Source: Agromyces sp. 3263 (GTDB lineage Bacteria > Actinomycetota > Actinomycetes > Actinomycetales > Microbacteriaceae). From it: a stretch of DNA of 64,000 bases. Made by a program: the position numbers and the translations under genes. A model generated the notes under the pieces. It saw only the letters and a list, made by a program, of their open reading frames with translations. It searched no databases and was not told the DNA's origin. Within the stretch, counting starts at the first letter, position 1. Each line of letters opens with the position of its first letter. The stretch lies in contig NZ_JAVDUV010000001.1 in the NCBI RefSeq assembly GCF_031456545.1, positions 1,984,001 through 2,048,000 on the forward strand, in the 5' to 3' direction. Positions 17,897 to 26,390 of the stretch are shown here, in pieces.

Positions 17897-19131
17897 CGTT
17901 CCAGTCTTCCACCGGGACTTCGGTTGGCACCGGGACTGCGCGAGGCGTCTGCGGATGCCGCGACGCGGCCGGGCTGCGACTTCGGCACCCGCATCCGCAC
18001 GAGCGTGCCAGCGCCGACGTTCGTCTCGACGACGAGCCCGTGCTCCTCGCCGTAGACCTGACGGAGGCGAGCGTCGACGTTGCGCAGGCCCACGTGCTCG
18101 CCCGGGGCGCCGCCCGCGAGCACCGTCTCGAGCCGTTCGGGATCGATGCCGACCCCGTCGTCCTCCACGCTGATCTCGGCGAACGCACCCAGGTCGGACG
18201 CGGTGATGGTGATGCGGCCCCCGCCCTCCTTCGACTCGAGGCCGTGCCGCACCGCGTTCTCGACGAGCGGCTGGATGGAGAGGAACGGCACCACGGTCGA
18301 CAGCACCTCGGGCGCGATCTGCAGCGTCACCCGCAGCCGGTCGCCGAAGCGGGCCCGCTCGAGCCGGAGGTAGCTGTCGATCGAGCGGAGCTCCTCGGCC
18401 ACGGTCGTGAAGTCGCCGTGGCGGCGGAACGAGTAGCGCGTGAAGTCGGCGAACTCGAGCACGAGCTCGCGCGCCTGCGCCGGGTCGGTGTTGATGAACG
18501 ACGCGATGGCGTTCAGCGAGTTGTAGATGAAGTGCGGGCTGATCTGGGCCCGCAGGGCTCGCACCTCCGCCTCGGCGAGCGCCGCGCGCGAGGCATCCAG
18601 CTCACCCAGCTCGACCTGGGCGGCCACCCAGTCGGCGACCTCCCCGGTCGCTCGCACGAGGCCGGCCCGCACTGGCGCCCCGAACGCGACGATCGCGCCC
18701 ACCGCCCGGCCGCCGGCGCGGATCGGGGCCGCCACGGCGTCGGTCTCGCGGTCGCCGAGGGGGATGCGTCGCTGCACCTGCGACCTGCCCGAGGCGCTCG
18801 CCTCCGCGGCGAGACGCCCGGCCACCGCGCGCACGGCGTCCTCACCCTCGACGACGACCCCACCCGAGCGATCCACGAGCGCGAGCGTCTCGCTGCCGAG
18901 CAGCGCCCGGAGGTAGCGGACCGCCCGAACCGCGTCGACCTCGTCGATGCCGCCGCGCAGGTGCTTCGCCGCGCGGCTCGCGAGGTGGAGGGTCTGGTAC
19001 GTCGCCTGTTCCACGTCGGTGCCGAGCTCCTTCGAGGATCCGACGATGCGTCGCAGGAGCAGCACCACCCCGACGGCGAGCGCCCCCGCCACCACTCCGG
19101 CGGCAGCGGCGAGCAGCATCGACTCGGGCAT
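17893..19131 (-). CDS. LytS-type sensor histidine kinase
   Basis: The protein has 412 residues: one N-terminal membrane span (residues ~5-27), a GAF-like domain (~50-190), then a histidine kinase core. The phosphorylated His is in LRAQISPHFIYNSLNAIASFI; the ATP-binding region has FLSIQPLVENAVRHGL and VEDDGVGI. The LytS family signature HFIYNSLN is exact. Only one span suggests sensing through the cytosolic GAF-like domain or through a partner transporter. TACGCT (19144-19139) lies 7 nt before the ATG, so the mRNA may be leaderless. Confidence 0.92.
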   Translation of the reverse strand: MPESMLLAAAAGVVAGALAVGVVLLLRRIVGSSKELGTDVEQATYQTLHLASRAAKHLRGGIDEVDAVRAVRYLRALLGSETLALVDRSGGVVVEGEDAVRAVAGRLAAEASASGRSQVQRRIPLGDRETDAVAAPIRAGGRAVGAIVAFGAPVRAGLVRATGEVADWVAAQVELGELDASRAALAEAEVRALRAQISPHFIYNSLNAIASFINTDPAQARELVLEFADFTRYSFRRHGDFTTVAEELRSIDSYLRLERARFGDRLRVTLQIAPEVLSTVVPFLSIQPLVENAVRHGLESKEGGGRITITASDLGAFAEISVEDDGVGIDPERLETVLAGGAPGEHVGLRNVDARLRQVYGEEHGLVVETNVGAGTLVRMRVPKSQPGRVAASADASRSPGANRSPGGRLER

Positions 19132-19147
19132 GCAGGTCAGCGTAGCC

Positions 19148-19198
19148 GTCGTTCGTCGTCACGGCGGAGCCGTTCGTCGCACGATGCCTGCCGTTCAG
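19148..19198 (+). promoter_or_regulatory. predicted LytTR binding site: three 9-bp direct repeats at 21-bp period
   Basis: GTCGTTCGT (19148-19156), GCCGTTCGT (19169-19177) and GCCGTTCAG (19190-19198) recur every 21 bp, two helical turns. Boxes two and three match the known LytTR consensus (W-M-M-GTT-N-R-K) at eight of nine positions. The array lies between the kinase operon and the divergent DUF485-actP operon. An inverted copy of the middle box is at 19202-19212. Confidence 0.65.
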
Positions 19199-19339
19199 CG
19201 ACGACGAACGGCGAGCAGCCCCGGCGCCCCGGGAGCGAGCGCCAGCATGGTGCCACTGCATCGCCCCGCCGCCCTGACGGCTCGGTGCAGCGGCGCGGCG
19301 GACGGTCCGCCGAGACCCCCCTCGAAGGAGAGAGACGCC

Positions 19340-19723
19340 ATGGGCAACGACGCCCTGAGCGCGGACACGTCGACGGCACTGGCCGACGTCGATTACCCCG
19401 CCATCCAGCAATCACCGGAGTTCCAGACCCTTCGCCGCACGCACCGGGGCTTCGTGTTCCCGGTGCTGGCCGCCTGCCTCGTCTGGTACTTCGCCTACGT
19501 GCTGCTCGCCAGCTACGCGCACGACTTCATGTCGACGCCGGTGTTCGGCAGCGTCAACGTGGCCATGGTGCTCGGCATCGCACAGGTGCTCACGACGTTC
19601 GCCGTGACGACCTGGTACGTGGCCTTCGCCAACCGGCGCCTCGACCCGCTCGCCACCGACATCCGTGAGGGCATCGAAGCGGATGCCGCCGCGGCATCCG
19701 ACACCGAAGGGGCGAACCGATGA
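19340..19723 (+). CDS. DUF485 inner-membrane protein (ActP partner)
   Basis: The protein has 127 residues. SPEFQTLRRTHRGFVFPVLAACLVWYFAYVLLASYAHDFM and VNVAMVLGIAQVLTTFAVTTWYVAFANRRLDPLA are classic DUF485 (YjcH) sequence with two membrane spans. In other bacteria yjcH and actP form one unit. The ATG at 19340 has GAAGGAG nearby, and the stop overlaps the actP start (ATGA). A GGATGCCGCCGCGGCATCC hairpin lies inside the C-terminal coding sequence. Confidence 0.92.
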   Translation: MGNDALSADTSTALADVDYPAIQQSPEFQTLRRTHRGFVFPVLAACLVWYFAYVLLASYAHDFMSTPVFGSVNVAMVLGIAQVLTTFAVTTWYVAFANRRLDPLATDIREGIEADAAAASDTEGANR

Positions 19724-21354
19724 TGACGCACACGCAGACCCACACGCACCTCGCTGCGGAAGCGGCGGCCGCCTCGCCCGGCGACCCCTGGCTCAACATC
19801 GCCATCTTCGGCGCGTTCGTCGCGATCACGCTGGTGATCGTGTTCCGCGCCAGCCGCAACAACAAGACCGCCTCGGACTACTACGCCGCGGGCCGCTCGT
19901 TCACGGGTGGGCAGAACGGCGCCGCGATCGCGGGCGACTACCTGTCGGCGGCGTCCTTCCTCGGGATCGTCGGCGCGATCGCCGTCACCGGCTACGACGG
20001 GTTCCTCTACTCGATCGGCTTCCTCGTGGCGTGGCTCGTCGCGCTGCTGCTCGTCGCCGAGCTGCTGCGAAACACCGGCCGCTTCACGATGGCCGACGTG
20101 CTCTCGTTCCGGCTCAAGCAGCGCCCGGTGCGCATCGCCGCGGCCACGACCACGCTCGTCGTGTGCTTCTTCTACCTGCTCGCCCAGATGGCGGGAGCGG
20201 GCGGGCTCGTGTCGCTGCTCCTCGGCATCGGCGACAAGCTCGGCCAGGCCGTGGTCATCACGGTCGTCGGCGCGCTCATGATCCTCTACGTGCTCATCGG
20301 CGGCATGAAGGGCACGACCTGGGTGCAGATCATCAAGGCGGGCCTGCTCATCGCGGGCGCCGCGGTGATGACCGTGTGGGTGCTCGCGATCAACGGCTTC
20401 AGCTTCTCGACCCTGCTCGACAACGCGGTCGCGACCGCCGGCAACCCGGCGATCCTCGACCCCGGCCTGAAGTACGGCGTCTCCGAGGTCGCGAAGCTCG
20501 ACTTCCTCTCGCTCGGCCTCGCGCTCGTGCTCGGCACCGCGGCCCTGCCGCACGTGCTGATGCGGTTCTACACCGTTCCCACGGCGAAGGAGGCGCGCAA
20601 GTCGGTCGTCTGGGCGATCTGGCTGATCGGCATCTTCTACGTGTTCACGCTCGTGCTCGGCTACGGCGCCGCGGCCCTCATCGGCCCCGAGGTCATCGCC
20701 GCGGCCCCCGGTGGCGCGAACTCGGCCGCTCCCCTGCTCGCGTTCGAGCTCGGCGGGCCGATCCTGCTCGGCCTCATCGCGGCGATCGCGTTCGCGACGA
20801 TCCTCGCGGTCGTCGCCGGGCTCACGATCACGGCGGCGGCCTCCTTCGCGCACGACATCTACGCGAGCGTCGTGAAGAAGGGCAAGCCCGAGCCGGGTGC
20901 CGAGGTCAAGGTCGCCCGTCGAACGGTGGTCGTGATCGGCATCATCGCGATCGTCGGCGGCATCGGTGCGAACGGCCAGAACGTGGCGTTCCTCGTGGCC
21001 CTGGCCTTCGCCGTCGCGGCATCCGCCAACCTGCCCACCATCGTGTACTCGCTGTTCTGGAAGCGGTTCACGACCCAGGGCGCACTCTGGAGCATGTACG
21101 GCGGCCTCGGCTCGGCGATCGTGCTCATCGCGCTCTCGCCCGTCGTGTCGGGCACTCCCACCTCGATGATCCCGGGCGCCGACTTCGACATCGTGCCGCT
21201 GTCCAACCCGGGCATCATCTCGATCCCGCTGGCCTTCTTCCTCGGCTGGCTCGGCACCGTGCTCGACAAGGGCACGGAGGACCCGGCCAAGCAGTCCGAG
21301 ATGGAGGTGCGCTCGCTTACGGGCGTCGGCGCCGAGAAGGCGGTGCAGCACTAG
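19720..21354 (+). CDS. actP: cation acetate symporter ActP
   Basis: The 544-residue protein has 13 predicted spans. SDYYAAGRSFTGGQNGAAIAGDYLSAASFLGIVGAIAV, YLLAQMAGAGGLVSLLLGI, LPHVLMRFYTVPTAKEARKSVVWA and KKGKPEPGAEVKVARRTVVVIG are family landmarks. It should import acetate, and perhaps pyruvate or glycolate, with Na+. A second ATG at 19723 is possible. It is in an operon with DUF485, divergent from the LytS/LytTR system and a second SSS symporter; the predicted LytTR boxes make that system its likely regulator. Confidence 0.95.
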   Translation: MMTHTQTHTHLAAEAAAASPGDPWLNIAIFGAFVAITLVIVFRASRNNKTASDYYAAGRSFTGGQNGAAIAGDYLSAASFLGIVGAIAVTGYDGFLYSIGFLVAWLVALLLVAELLRNTGRFTMADVLSFRLKQRPVRIAAATTTLVVCFFYLLAQMAGAGGLVSLLLGIGDKLGQAVVITVVGALMILYVLIGGMKGTTWVQIIKAGLLIAGAAVMTVWVLAINGFSFSTLLDNAVATAGNPAILDPGLKYGVSEVAKLDFLSLGLALVLGTAALPHVLMRFYTVPTAKEARKSVVWAIWLIGIFYVFTLVLGYGAAALIGPEVIAAAPGGANSAAPLLAFELGGPILLGLIAAIAFATILAVVAGLTITAAASFAHDIYASVVKKGKPEPGAEVKVARRTVVVIGIIAIVGGIGANGQNVAFLVALAFAVAASANLPTIVYSLFWKRFTTQGALWSMYGGLGSAIVLIALSPVVSGTPTSMIPGADFDIVPLSNPGIISIPLAFFLGWLGTVLDKGTEDPAKQSEMEVRSLTGVGAEKAVQH

Positions 21355-21360
21355 AGGGTT

Positions 21361-21391
21361 CCGGCGGCGGGCTGGGAAGTTCCGCCGCCGG
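21361..21391 (+). terminator. terminator-like hairpin 1 after actP
   Basis: CCGGCGGCGG (21361-21370) pairs perfectly with CCGCCGCCGG (21382-21391) across an 11-nt loop, starting 7 nt after the stop codon. Confidence 0.5.
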
Positions 21392-21443
21392 GGCGTCATT
21401 CGACGCGGCAGGAACGCCTGCCCGGCCGCGTCGATGGAACACC

Positions 21444-21484
21444 AGGGGCGGATGCCGCGACCTCGCGTCGCAGCATCCGCCCCT
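21444..21484 (+). terminator. terminator-like hairpin 2 after actP, built from facing GGATGC motifs
   Basis: The 18-nt arm 21444-21461 pairs with 21467-21484 (17 of 18 positions) around the loop CTCGC. Each arm carries one copy of the repeated GCGGATGC oligonucleotide, in opposite orientation. Confidence 0.6.
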
Positions 21485-21572
21485 GTTGCCGTTCCCCGTC
21501 GTCGCATCCTGTTCGCCTCGCGGCGGGTTCGTTGAGATGTGGACGCCCCCGACCTGTCCTACGCTCGCAGCC

Positions 21573-22301
21573 ATGAAGCAAGAGCGTTGGCAACGCGCCA
21601 CAGAATGGCCGCTTGTTTTTGCTGCGGTTGCCTTTCTCCTCGCGTACTCGTGGGAGGTCATTGCGGAACTCACGGGGACTGGATTGCTGGTCGCTGAGAT
21701 CGTGATCGCGGTGACCTGGCTCATCTTCCTGGTCGATTACATCGTCAATCTCGTGCTTGCTGAGCATCGATGGCGGTGGTTCTACACGCACTTGTTCGAC
21801 CTCGCGATTGTGGTGTTGCCGATGCTTCGTCCGCTGCGGCTGCTTCGTCTCGTGACGATTCTCGCTGTGGTGCAACGGACGGCGGGTGCCGCATTCCGGG
21901 GGCGGGTGATCGTCTACGTGGCGGCTGCCGCGTCGCTGCTCGTGTACGTCGCTGCGCTCGCTGTGCTCGACGCTGAGCGTCATTCGGGCGGCAGCATTCA
22001 GACGCTCGGGCAGGGGCTCTGGTGGGCGTTCGTGACCATCACAACTGTGGGGTATGGGGACCACTTCCCGGTTACTCCGACCGGCCAGTTCGTGGCAGTC
22101 GGTGTGATGCTCGGCGGCATCGCGCTGATCGGTGTGGTCACGGCAACGCTGGCGTCGTGGATCGTAGAGAAGGTGGGTGCGAACGAAGCGGCTGAGGAGG
22201 CGTTGACTCGCCAACACGTTGAGGAGTTGATGATCGAGATCAGGGCACTCCGCGAAGCGATCGGGGCCGCGAACACCGTGTCGCCTGACGCCGAACGGTG
22301 A
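21573..22301 (+). CDS. voltage-gated-type potassium channel
   Basis: The protein has 242 residues. Four N-terminal spans end in an S4-like LRPLRLLRLVTILAVVQR with regularly spaced arginines. Then S5, the pore helix LWWAFVTITTVGYGDHFPVTP with the K+ selectivity filter TTVGYGD, S6, and a C-terminal coiled coil. It should conduct K+ through the cell membrane as a tetramer. GC and codon use (GTT, CTT, ATT) are well below the neighbours (52-57 % in sampled lines against ~70 %), which suggests acquisition from elsewhere. TACGCT lies 7 nt before the ATG. Confidence 0.9.
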   Translation: MKQERWQRATEWPLVFAAVAFLLAYSWEVIAELTGTGLLVAEIVIAVTWLIFLVDYIVNLVLAEHRWRWFYTHLFDLAIVVLPMLRPLRLLRLVTILAVVQRTAGAAFRGRVIVYVAAAASLLVYVAALAVLDAERHSGGSIQTLGQGLWWAFVTITTVGYGDHFPVTPTGQFVAVGVMLGGIALIGVVTATLASWIVEKVGANEAAEEALTRQHVEELMIEIRALREAIGAANTVSPDAER

Positions 22302-22615
22302 GCATGCTGCGACCGACGGCTTCCCTCGGCTTGCTTGCTCTCGCATCGGCACAGTGCGTCTGAGCGCGCCATGCGTCGACGCGCGGAATTCCGTCGAACC
22401 TTGCCCACCTGCGACGCTGGCTCTCGCCGGAAGACATGCGCCGCATCGCCCGACCGGCCGTTCCATACGACAGGGATTCGCCAGTAGGACTCGGAGTACG
22501 GGTCCCCGCTCTCAAGCACAAGCAAGTTATCCCGCGTGAAGGCGGGCAAACGTGCTGACCGAACGCAAATCCGTCGACACATTGCGACGAAGTCTGGACG
22601 CTCACAACAGCACAA
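22302..22615. other. 314-bp gene-free stretch of lower GC
   Basis: No convincing gene lies between the K+ channel and lpdA. GC is about 62-65 % in sampled lines, like the channel gene rather than the surroundings. A palindrome CGGAATTCCG lies near 22385. The reverse strand reads LPAFTRDNLLVLESGDPYSE, which looks protein-like but has only a TTG start, no ribosome-binding site and runs on antisense to the channel gene. It may be the edge or residue of an inserted segment. Confidence 0.35.
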
Positions 22616-24013
22616 TCACATGTTGATCATGTGCCCCGTCAGGCCGTGGAACGCCTCCTGCAGGGCTTCGGAGAGCGTCGGGTGGGTGTGCACGTTGCGG
22701 GCGAGCTCGAGCGCGCCGAGGTCCCACTTCTGGGCGAGGGTGAGCTCGGGCAGCAGCTCCGAGACATCCGGGCCGATGAGGTGGCCGCCGAGCAGCTCGA
22801 GGTACTTCGCATCGGCGACGAGCTTCACGAAGCCCACCGGGTCGCCGAGGCCGTTCGCCTTGCCGTTCGCGGTGAACGGGAACTTCGCGACGACCACGTC
22901 GTAGCCCTCGTCGCGGGCCTGCTGCTCGGTGAGCCCGAAGCTCGCCACCTGCGGCGAGCAGAACGTCGCCCGCGGCATCATCCGGTAGTCGCCGAGCTCC
23001 AGGGTCTCGGCGTCGCCGATGGTCTCGGCGGCGACGACGCCCTGCGCCTCGGCCACGTGGGCGAGCATGAGCTTGGCGGTGACGTCGCCGATCGCGAAGA
23101 TGTGCGGCACGTTCGTGCGCATCCGCTCGTCGATCGCGATCGCGCCTCGTTCGGTGAGCTGCACGCCCGTGTTCTCGAGGCCGAAGCCCTCGACGTTCGG
23201 GGCGAAGCCCACCGAGATGAGGGCCTTGTCGACCTCGAGCGCCCCGGGCTGCCCGTCGGCCCCCGTGTACGAGACGGTGACGGATGCCCCGTGGTCGACG
23301 ACCGTCTCGACCTTGGTCGAGGCGAGGATCGGGATGCCGAGGTTGCGGTACTGCCGCGTGATCTCCTTCGAGACCTCCACGTCCTCGTTGGGAAGGGCCC
23401 GGTCGAGGAACTCGATGACCGTGACCTGGACGCCGTAGTTGCGCAGCACGTAGGCGAACTCCATGCCGATGGCGCCGGCGCCGACGATCGCGATCGAACG
23501 TGGCAGGTCGCGGGTGAGGATCTGCTCCTCGTAGGTGACGACGTTCTGGGACAGCTGGACGCCGGGGAGCAACCGCACCCGCGAGCCGGTCGCGATGATC
23601 GCGGTGCGGAACCCGATCGTCTCGACCGACCCGTCCGCCTTCGTCACGTCGAGCGTGTTCGCGTCCCGGAAGGCGCCGCGGCCGTCGACCTCGGTGATGC
23701 CGTTCTTCTTCATCAGGAAGTGCACGCCCTTGACGTGCTTCTCGGACACCTGGCGGCTTCGGTCGAACGCGGCACCGAAGTCGAAGTGCACCTCGCCCGA
23801 GATCCCGAACGTCGTGGCCTGGTCGTGGAAGATGTGCGCCAGCTCGGCATTTCGCAGCAGCGCCTTCGAGGGGATGCATCCCACGTTGAGGCACACTCCG
23901 CCCCAGTACTTCTCCTCGATGACGGCCACCTTCAGGCCGAGCTGCGCGGCGCGGATCGCGGCAACGTAGCCGCCGGGGCCCGCGCCGAGGACGATGACGT
24001 CGAAATCGCTCAT
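22616..24013 (-). CDS. lpdA: dihydrolipoyl dehydrogenase (E3)
   Basis: The 465-residue flavoenzyme reoxidises lipoyl groups of 2-oxoacid dehydrogenase complexes. The FAD-binding [19 protein letters not shown] is at residues ~7-25; the redox disulfide is [16 protein letters not shown]; the NAD-binding segment is [17 protein letters not shown]; the C-terminal catalytic dyad is in [10 protein letters not shown]. Length is standard. TAGGCT (24026-24021) lies 7 nt before the ATG, so it may be leaderless. No E1 or E2 genes are nearby, so it probably serves several complexes. Confidence 0.95.
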   Translation of the reverse strand: MSDFDVIVLGAGPGGYVAAIRAAQLGLKVAVIEEKYWGGVCLNVGCIPSKALLRNAELAHIFHDQATTFGISGEVHFDFGAAFDRSRQVSEKHVKGVHFLMKKNGITEVDGRGAFRDANTLDVTKADGSVETIGFRTAIIATGSRVRLLPGVQLSQNVVTYEEQILTRDLPRSIAIVGAGAIGMEFAYVLRNYGVQVTVIEFLDRALPNEDVEVSKEITRQYRNLGIPILASTKVETVVDHGASVTVSYTGADGQPGALEVDKALISVGFAPNVEGFGLENTGVQLTERGAIAIDERMRTNVPHIFAIGDVTAKLMLAHVAEAQGVVAAETIGDAETLELGDYRMMPRATFCSPQVASFGLTEQQARDEGYDVVVAKFPFTANGKANGLGDPVGFVKLVADAKYLELLGGHLIGPDVSELLPELTLAQKWDLGALELARNVHTHPTLSEALQEAFHGLTGHMINM

Positions 24014-24075
24014 GCGGGCCAGCCTAGGTCGGGAGCGCTCCCGCGTCACGGGTGGGATGCGCCCCCCACCGGTGA

Positions 24076-26196
24076 TCAGCCCGACGGAGGGGTGATGCGG
24101 GACATGATGACGGTGAACTGGCCCGTGTTGTCGTCGCGGGCGAGATCGTTCACGCCCAGCACGACCTGGCCGATCCGACCGCCGCCGCCGTAGCAGTCGA
24201 AGTACGACTCGGTGCCGAGTCCCACATAGGGCGGCAGGCCGTCGATGGCTCCGATCAGGGAGCCGTGCTCGGCGTCCTCGAGGCCCGGCACGTTGTCGCT
24301 CGGATCGTCCGCCTGCTGCGTGAACACCTCCGCGCCGTCGGCGTCCACCGACGTGAGCTCCTGGTCCTCGCCCCACATGATCACGCCGTTCCCCCAGACG
24401 GAGTAGGTGGCGCCCGGGAGGCAGGTGATCCCGGTGGGCACCCAGTCGGCGGCACTGGCCGGCACGTCGACGGTGATGGGCGTGAGGGCGTCGAGCGTGA
24501 TGGTCGCGTCTTCGGTGGCATCCGAGGCCGTCACCGTGAAGGATCCCACGTTGCCGCCGGGATCCGAGTCGTTGAAGCCGAGCTGGAGGTCGCCGTCGAC
24601 GGGGCACTCCATCGCCAGCCGTGAGCCGACGACGAACGGCAGGCCACAGTCGCTCACGCGCCCGATGAGCGAGGCGTGCGACGCGTACGGTTGCGGATCG
24701 ATCACGGAGTACTGCTGCTCGGCGCCCTCGGGCGTCAGCGCGATGCCGCCGAGGTCCTCGACCTCGACCTCGCCGGTGGCGTTGAGGAGGAGACGACGGC
24801 CGCCGGTGCACTCGAGACCGGTCGGCGTCCACGCCGTGTCCCCTCGGACCTCGATCTCGGCGGGGAGCGTCACCGCCGCGACGTCGGCCGCGCCGCCGTC
24901 GTCGCCGCCGGCCCCGCTCAGCGCCGCCATCACCGCGACGGTGCCGCCGATCCCGAGGAGGAGCGCGGCGCCGGCCGCGGCGGCGGCGATCAGTCGTACC
25001 CGGCGCGGGTCGGGCTTCGGAGTCGGCGTGGGCTCGGGCGGGGCGGCGGGGATTCCCGGGATGTCCGCCGCGTCATCCGGGTCGTCCGCGGACTTCGGCA
25101 CGATGAACAGGCGGGTGTCGTCGCCTCGGAGGCAGAGCACCGGCGTCACCCACTCGAGCGTGTCCCGACCGAGGCCGAGGATCGCGATCCGGCCGCTGAC
25201 CACGGCCTCGTCGATGCGACAGCCGTAGGCGAGTGCCGAGTAGAAGCCCTGCGAGAACGCGACGGCCGCCGCGTCGCTGATCGTGAACTGCATCGCGGCG
25301 ACGGCGTTGATGCCACTGTTCACGAGCGCCGCGGCCGTGCCGGAGTACAGCTCGTTCGTGCTCGCGGCACCCGACATGCACGAGTTGATCACGACCAGCC
25401 GGGGGGTCGGCTCGGCCTGGTCCAGCAGGTCGGCGAGCGCCGACGCGTCGACGTACTCCGCCCGCCCGTCGGGGTCGACGAACGCGAGCACGCCCTCCTC
25501 GGAGGAGGAATCGTACGACCCGTGCCCGACGAAGTGGAGCACGTGCCACGGCGCCGAGAGCAGCTTCTCGTGCACGTTGGTCCACGTGACGTCGTCGAGC
25601 CACTCGACGAGGATCCGGCCCCGGGCGATATGGGACCCGAGCGCCGTCTCGAGGCGCATCCGCTCACCCGCGGCGTCGATCGCCGGCAGGTCGCTGGGCG
25701 CGGCGACCATCGCGAGCACGCGCAGCGGCGGGTCGAGGTTCAGCGGTTCCATCGCGTCCGTCGTCGGGATCTGACGGATCAGCGGCTCCTTGCGGCAGAC
25801 GTACACGCCGGCCTGGGGGTCGAACAGCGACTCCCACGGGAGGGCGGCGAGCATCGGCGCGACGAGCCGCAGGCGCACCTGGAGGCTCTCCCCGCGGCCC
25901 ATTGCGACGGCACGGCTCGTGCGATACGCCTCCTCGACCTCGCCGGTGAAGACGGCGGAGAACAGCTCCGTGCCCACGCGCTGGATCTCGGTCTCGCCCT
26001 CGGTCAGCACCCGCCGCGCCGGAACCGCCGAGGCGAGCACCGTGGAGTCCATGAACGGCAACCGGGTGATGAGGGTGTCGACGTCCAGCCGGAACGACGC
26101 GGATGCCGCGTCCGCCCCGGCCGATCGGAGCACGCGGACGGTCCACGTGCCCGGCTCCCCGCCGGGTCCGATCTCCAGCTCGATGATCGCGCTCAC
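24076..26196 (-). CDS. CHAT-domain caspase-like protease fused via a membrane span to two PA-IL/LecA-like lectin domains
   Basis: The protein has 706 residues. Residues ~150-365 form a CHAT peptidase: catalytic His225 in [11 protein letters not shown] and Cys273 in [12 protein letters not shown] Pro-rich linker and RRVR precede one membrane span (~402-427), so the protease should be cytosolic and the rest outside. The ectodomain holds two repeats (~443-556 and ~575-697), each with W-x-PTG, SLIG, a glycine-rich strand and a calcium-site-like loop: [16 protein letters not shown] and [16 protein letters not shown]. These match PA-IL galactose-binding lectins. Single gene; GGGAG precedes the GTG start. 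A carbohydrate-sensing membrane protease is the simplest reading. Confidence 0.8.
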   Translation of the reverse strand: MSAIIELEIGPGGEPGTWTVRVLRSAGADAASASFRLDVDTLITRLPFMDSTVLASAVPARRVLTEGETEIQRVGTELFSAVFTGEVEEAYRTSRAVAMGRGESLQVRLRLVAPMLAALPWESLFDPQAGVYVCRKEPLIRQIPTTDAMEPLNLDPPLRVLAMVAAPSDLPAIDAAGERMRLETALGSHIARGRILVEWLDDVTWTNVHEKLLSAPWHVLHFVGHGSYDSSSEEGVLAFVDPDGRAEYVDASALADLLDQAEPTPRLVVINSCMSGAASTNELYSGTAAALVNSGINAVAAMQFTISDAAAVAFSQGFYSALAYGCRIDEAVVSGRIAILGLGRDTLEWVTPVLCLRGDDTRLFIVPKSADDPDDAADIPGIPAAPPEPTPTPKPDPRRVRLIAAAAAGAALLLGIGGTVAVMAALSGAGGDDGGAADVAAVTLPAEIEVRGDTAWTPTGLECTGGRRLLLNATGEVEVEDLGGIALTPEGAEQQYSVIDPQPYASHASLIGRVSDCGLPFVVGSRLAMECPVDGDLQLGFNDSDPGGNVGSFTVTASDATEDATITLDALTPITVDVPASAADWVPTGITCLPGATYSVWGNGVIMWGEDQELTSVDADGAEVFTQQADDPSDNVPGLEDAEHGSLIGAIDGLPPYVGLGTESYFDCYGGGGRIGQVVLGVNDLARDDNTGQFTVIMSRITPPSG

Positions 26197-26378
26197 CAGC
26201 GGCTCCCGGGCGGTTCCGGGGAGACTGGCCCGGAACCGATACGGAAGCAGGCTACTCCCGCGCGGCCCCGGCGGTCATCAGGTCGGGCACGGGTCGGGCG
26301 GCGGAAGCATCCTGCCGACCTCCGGCGGATTCCGGACAAGGACCTTGCGGAGGCGCGACCGCCGCCGGCGGCCGGGCG

Positions 26379-26384
26379 TACGCT
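26379..26384 (+). promoter_or_regulatory. -10 element TACGCT, leaderless-type promoter
   Basis: TACGCT ends 6 nt before the GTG start at 26391, with no ribosome-binding site between them. Confidence 0.4.
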
Positions 26385-26390
26385 CGACCG

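Noticed and set aside
19513..21507. Reverse-strand open frame of ~660 codons
   Set aside because: Antisense to DUF485 and actP; Asp/Arg-rich shadow.
22354..22539. 61-codon forward-strand frame after the K+ channel
   Set aside because: No ribosome-binding site, no recognisable sequence; random composition.
24076..26196. Multi-gene defence island around the CHAT gene
   Set aside because: Neighbours are housekeeping lpdA and an EamA exporter; no nuclease, nucleotide cyclase, restriction or toxin genes are visible nearby.
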